64,000 nt of DNA, taken from contig NZ_JAUYSS010000008.1 in the NCBI RefSeq assembly GCF_030695525.1, positions 62,001-126,000 on the forward strand, given 5' to 3'. The DNA is from Daejeonella sp. Its GTDB lineage: Bacteria > Bacteroidota > Bacteroidia > Sphingobacteriales > Sphingobacteriaceae. Below are positions 60,924-64,000 of the stretch, in pieces (position 1 is the first letter of the stretch; the number at the start of each line of letters is the position of its first letter). The notes under the pieces are model-generated. The model was not told where the DNA came from and did no database searches. It worked only from the letters and a program-made list of their open reading frames with translations. A program made the position numbers and the translations under genes.

Positions 60924-62096
60924 TTAAGGCATAACAACAACCTCCTTTCCTTCTAAACTAAAATGGATATCACTTTTTTCAAGAATCTCTAATACTTCCA
61001 AAAGAGTCAAACTATTTGAAATAGCGCCTGAAAAGTGGTGTTCCGGTAAATTACCCTCATATCTTGCTGTTACGCCATACCACCGTCCAAGCTGTCGCAT
61101 AACAGTCTCTATATCTGCCTTTTTAAAATGGAAATAACCCTCTTTCCAAGCTATTTCAGTCTGGGTATCAATTCTCCTGACCTGAATACTCTGATCAACA
61201 TTTGATTGCTCACCTGGCTTTAGAAGCTTGGAATCATTAGTTTTTAAATCAATTACTCGGATCTCACCCTCAAATAAGGTTGTTTTAATTGACTTCTCAT
61301 CGGAGTAAGCATTGATGTTAAATTGAGTTCCAAGTACCTCCACAGTTTGAATTCCGGAACGGACTGAAAACTTTCTATTATAATCTTTTGATACTTCAAA
61401 ATAAGCTTCACCTTTTAATTCAACCTCGCGATTATTTTCAGAGAAAAAGATTGGGAATCGTATAGAAGATGAAGAATTCAACCAGACTTTACTGCCGTCG
61501 GCAAGATTCAATTGATATTTACCCCCAACTGGAGTCTCAATGGTATTGTAAACAGGATCTGCTTCATCCGAACCGATATTCTTATTTTTTTCTTGTTTTG
61601 AAAATGTATATTCAATGATACCATCCGAATTCTTCTGCACTTTTATCCCTCCCTGATTAACCAATATCCCATTTTCGGATTCATCCAGTTCGATCTTCCT
61701 TCCATCCGCCAATGTGAGAATTGCTTTGCTTCCCCCGGGCAGAATATCATTCGCTTTCACATTAACCTGAATTTTATCGGTACTTCCCTTTTGATTCTCT
61801 TTTGTATAAAAATAAGAACCCAAAATGAAGATTGCCAGAAACATTAGAGGAACACCTAATTTGCTAAAATTGCTTTTAAATTTAAAAAGCTTGTCACTTT
61901 CAATTTCATCATGCTTAATTATTTTGGCATAAATCATCGACTTCAATTCATTTTCTGATTGGCTATTATTTAATTCCCATTCAGCTTCAAGACTACTTTC
62001 TCTCCAATACCATTGCAGTAATCTTTCCTCTTCCTCTTTGGAGGCATTATCATGCAGGTATTTTTCGACTAGTTCCTGGATTTCCTCCTTGTGCAT
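60924..62096 (-). CDS. FecR-family anti-sigma/sigma-regulator protein
   Basis: This 390-residue protein has a cytoplasmic N-terminus of about 75 residues, one membrane helix (MFLAIFILGSYFY), and the periplasmic FecR domain (TPVGGKYQLNLADGSKVWLNSSSSIRFP, VELKGEAYFEVSKD, VLGTQFNINAYSDE), then a C-terminal domain that contacts the receptor (YFHFKKADIETVMRQLGRWYG). It relays substrate occupancy of SusC to the ECF sigma factor encoded upstream. Confidence 0.92.
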   Translation of the reverse strand: MHKEEIQELVEKYLHDNASKEEEERLLQWYWRESSLEAEWELNNSQSENELKSMIYAKIIKHDEIESDKLFKFKSNFSKLGVPLMFLAIFILGSYFYTKENQKGSTDKIQVNVKANDILPGGSKAILTLADGRKIELDESENGILVNQGGIKVQKNSDGIIEYTFSKQEKNKNIGSDEADPVYNTIETPVGGKYQLNLADGSKVWLNSSSSIRFPIFFSENNREVELKGEAYFEVSKDYNRKFSVRSGIQTVEVLGTQFNINAYSDEKSIKTTLFEGEIRVIDLKTNDSKLLKPGEQSNVDQSIQVRRIDTQTEIAWKEGYFHFKKADIETVMRQLGRWYGVTARYEGNLPEHHFSGAISNSLTLLEVLEILEKSDIHFSLEGKEVVVMP

Positions 62097-62193
62097 AGCT
62101 TAAAATTTAGGCATATTAATTATAGAGTACCACAATGTACCTGTATACCCTTGCTCATATCAAAAATATTTTGAGGAACTGATATTGATAAAC

Positions 62194-62754
62194 CTAGAAT
62201 AGGTTAAGTGAATTCTTCAGGCTGAGTCTCAGAGCCTTTAATCCTTTTGTTAAATGACCTTCAACCGTTTTTTCAGAAATTCCTAATTCCATTGAGATCT
62301 CTGAAATACTAAGGCCGGCATTTCTACTGAACCTGAAAACCAGTTTGCACTTTTCAGGAAGCTTTTCAATAAGCTTGTTGATGTAATCTTGTGTAAATCT
62401 GGCATCAATCAGTTCTTCACTCAGCGTAGAGGACTCTTCCAGGCAATTAGAAGATTCAATCTCCAATCTTCTCTTTTGTCTATAGATAAACTTAAACATG
62501 GACAATCTAACGGAACTGGCGAGATAACTATTCAGACATGCAATATCAAGATCTAATCTTCTGGACCATATCCCGATAAAAATATCCTGCACAATCTCCT
62601 GAGAAACAGATTTATCCTTGCTAATATTATAGGCAATTGAAAGCAACCTCTTCCAGTATCTGTTATAGATCTCTGAAAAAGCCTCCTCATTTCCTAACCT
62701 CAGTAAGGCTAGTAATTCGCTATCCGATTTAGCGTGATAATTCAATCCTTTCAA
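62194..62754 (-). CDS. ECF RNA polymerase sigma factor
   Basis: A 186-residue sigma-70 family protein with region 2 (EEAFSEIYNRYWKRLLSIAYNISKDKSVSQEIVQDIFIGIW) and region 4 (KLPEKCKLVFRFSRNAGLSISEISMELGISEKTVEGHLTKGLKAL). It is encoded before fecR and SusC, the standard arrangement for substrate-triggered expression of a TonB receptor operon. The start is TTG 62754; no in-frame ATG lies nearby. Confidence 0.92.
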   Translation of the reverse strand: MKGLNYHAKSDSELLALLRLGNEEAFSEIYNRYWKRLLSIAYNISKDKSVSQEIVQDIFIGIWSRRLDLDIACLNSYLASSVRLSMFKFIYRQKRRLEIESSNCLEESSTLSEELIDARFTQDYINKLIEKLPEKCKLVFRFSRNAGLSISEISMELGISEKTVEGHLTKGLKALRLSLKNSLNLF

Positions 62755-62865
62755 ACATTTGTAAACCTAATATATGAATATTTCAATTAATCAAATTTGA
62801 ATCGAATATTTTTACAGGGTCTTAGCTCAGCTTTTTACTCTCTGTTATTTTATTAAAACAATGAG

Positions 62866-63759
62866 CTATTTATTCAAAACCCCTTTAACAGGCCTTCCGA
62901 TCCAAACCTGTGGTGTCTTCAGTTTCAAAAGATTGGCAATAGTTGCCGCAGTATCGAATGTCATAATGCTTTCTGATAATTTATTATTTCTTTGAATCCC
63001 GGGGCCTCTGATGATCCATGGAATCTGCATTTCAAGCATAGAGATCAGGCCGTGCCCTTTATTCACTCCTCCATGATCTGCAGTAAACAGTACCACCGTG
63101 TTTTTTTCTATTCCCGCCTCTTTTATACTTTTTAAAATAGTTCCAATATGGGTATCGGTTCGTTCAATAGCTGCATAATATTCAGGGGTACCATGTCCAA
63201 CCTTATGTCCGACACTATCGACATCATGGAGATGAACAAATAGAAAATTGGGCTTTTTTTCTTTAATATACTTTGATGCAGCATTGGCAATGGCTATATC
63301 TCCATCTGCATTCTGGTCATGATTGACTGCTGCTTTGGGAAAGAGAAAGCCTATGCCATCCCATTCATAGATTACACCAATCTCACTGTCTGGTTTTTCT
63401 TTACGCAAGAGTGCATATAAACTGGGGAACATTCCATACTCATCCAGCACCCTGGCAGGCATATCAGGCTTTTTACTGCCCCAGGTAGTATAACCATGTA
63501 GCTCAGGCCCCGCACCCATCACCATCGATGCCCAGTTTGCAGCACTTGAAGAAGGCAGCACAGTTCTCGCCTCTAAGCTCCATGAACCTTCCCTCATCAT
63601 GGCCCTGAGGTTAGGCACCTTTGCATTTTCAAAGGCATAAGCCCCAAATCCATCAGAGCCAATTAATATGACATGCTTAATTTTCTGTGAAAAAACCGCT
63701 GGCGGAGTAATACCAAACAAAAACAATAATATTATGAACTTACCTAATTCAATCTTCAT
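62866..63759 (-). CDS. Secreted alkaline phosphatase-superfamily (nucleotide pyrophosphatase/PDE type) protein
   Basis: A 297-residue protein with a signal peptide ending VFSQ and the metal-binding pattern of type I phosphodiesterase/nucleotide pyrophosphatase: VILIGSDGFGAYAFENAKVPNLRAM, LPSSSAANWASMVMG with the putative Ser/Thr nucleophile, FVHLHDVDSVGHKVGHG and VVLFTADHGGVNKGHG. The length is shorter than that of many NPPs. It should hydrolyse phosphodiesters or phosphomonoesters in the periplasm. It is unlinked in direction to the sigma gene except by co-orientation. Confidence 0.85.
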   Translation of the reverse strand: MKIELGKFIILLFLFGITPPAVFSQKIKHVILIGSDGFGAYAFENAKVPNLRAMMREGSWSLEARTVLPSSSAANWASMVMGAGPELHGYTTWGSKKPDMPARVLDEYGMFPSLYALLRKEKPDSEIGVIYEWDGIGFLFPKAAVNHDQNADGDIAIANAASKYIKEKKPNFLFVHLHDVDSVGHKVGHGTPEYYAAIERTDTHIGTILKSIKEAGIEKNTVVLFTADHGGVNKGHGLISMLEMQIPWIIRGPGIQRNNKLSESIMTFDTAATIANLLKLKTPQVWIGRPVKGVLNK

Positions 63760-63879
63760 ATTCGACCAATTTTGTATAACACAATCACAAATTAGTCTTA
63801 AAGTACAAAATCAAATTTTACAATCGGCGAAAACGATTATATTTAATTACAAAACAAGATTCCAGAAAAATCAAACGCT

Positions 63880-64000
63880 ATGATTCATACCTCATTTATG
63901 ACAAAACGAATTCAATTATTGGTATTGATTTGTTTTACTTCGCTATCTCTTCTGGCAAATATCCGATTACCAAATATTATCGGATCTCATATGGTTTTGC
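63880..64000 (+). CDS. N-terminus of a sialate O-acetylesterase-like protein (partial)
   Basis: The frame runs off the right edge after 40 codons. A signal peptide (best from ATG 63898, MTKRIQLLVLICFTSLSLLA) is followed by NIRLPNIIGSHMVL, the typical N-terminal strand of sialate O-acetylesterase/SGNH-type proteins (LPxLFSDxMVLQ). ATG 63880 is the longest start. The rest of the gene is outside the window. Confidence 0.6.
   Translation, partial: MIHTSFMTKRIQLLVLICFTSLSLLANIRLPNIIGSHMVL

Overview
The window comes from a Bacteroidota chromosome, most likely Sphingobacteriaceae or a close relative. Signs of this are TAnnTTTG-type -7 promoter elements, a PorP/SprF type IX secretion protein, a SusC/SusD pair under a FecR/ECF-sigma switch, many Tat-exported Gfo/Idh/MocA oxidoreductases and an AT-rich background. 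No rRNA, tRNA, CRISPR array, transposase or phage gene was seen.

Layout. 0-2.5 kb: auxiliary enzymes for unsaturated fatty-acid beta-oxidation (enoyl-CoA isomerase, 2,4-dienoyl-CoA reductase), a RidA-like protein and ClpS. 2.5-7.5 kb: PorP/SprF, a YdcF-type protein, a CBM9-like secreted protein and an M28 peptidase. 7.5-9.6 kb: an ArsR-controlled thioredoxin/rhodanese/ArsP-type permease operon with three copies of a TTCGTA-n4-TACGAA operator, flanked by inverted copies of a REP-like hairpin. 9.6-17 kb: mixed genes (B12-type radical SAM, CvfB-like, Tet-family MFS, MaoC, DUF3810). 17-26.6 kb: hexuronate cluster (uxaC, two ACS-family MFS transporters, four Gfo/Idh/MocA proteins).

27.8-42.4 kb is a sulfur island: two CstB-like persulfide dioxygenase-rhodanese fusions, TauE/SafE, a TPMT-like methyltransferase broken by a one-base frameshift, two small rhodaneses, thioredoxin, two half-size YeeE/YedE transporters, a TsdA-type diheme cytochrome, a SoxB-like metalloesterase, a secreted DsrE protein, a porin and a Cys-rich Crp/Fnr regulator. 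Four transcription units start with the same GTAAC-n4-GTTAC operator, each exactly 22 nt from the -7 element, the geometry of class II Crp/Fnr activation. I read this as a Crp/Fnr-controlled sulfane-sulfur/thiosulfate oxidation regulon that lacks SoxAX, SoxYZ and SoxCD within the window. It is the best candidate for an undescribed system here.

42.5-49 kb: a ferritin-like/VIT1 iron exporter, TetR regulator, outer-membrane barrel, acetamidase/formamidase and a PQQ/heme dehydrogenase. 48.8-50 kb is a gene-free stretch with a GC-rich 591-bp element bounded by inverted repeats. 50-62.8 kb is an aldarate locus: ECF sigma, FecR, SusC, SusD, GarL-type aldolase, GntP permease, GarR-type reductase, Tat-exported UxuA-like dehydratase and glucarate dehydratase. 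The window ends with an alkaline phosphatase-like protein and the start of a sialate O-acetylesterase-like gene.
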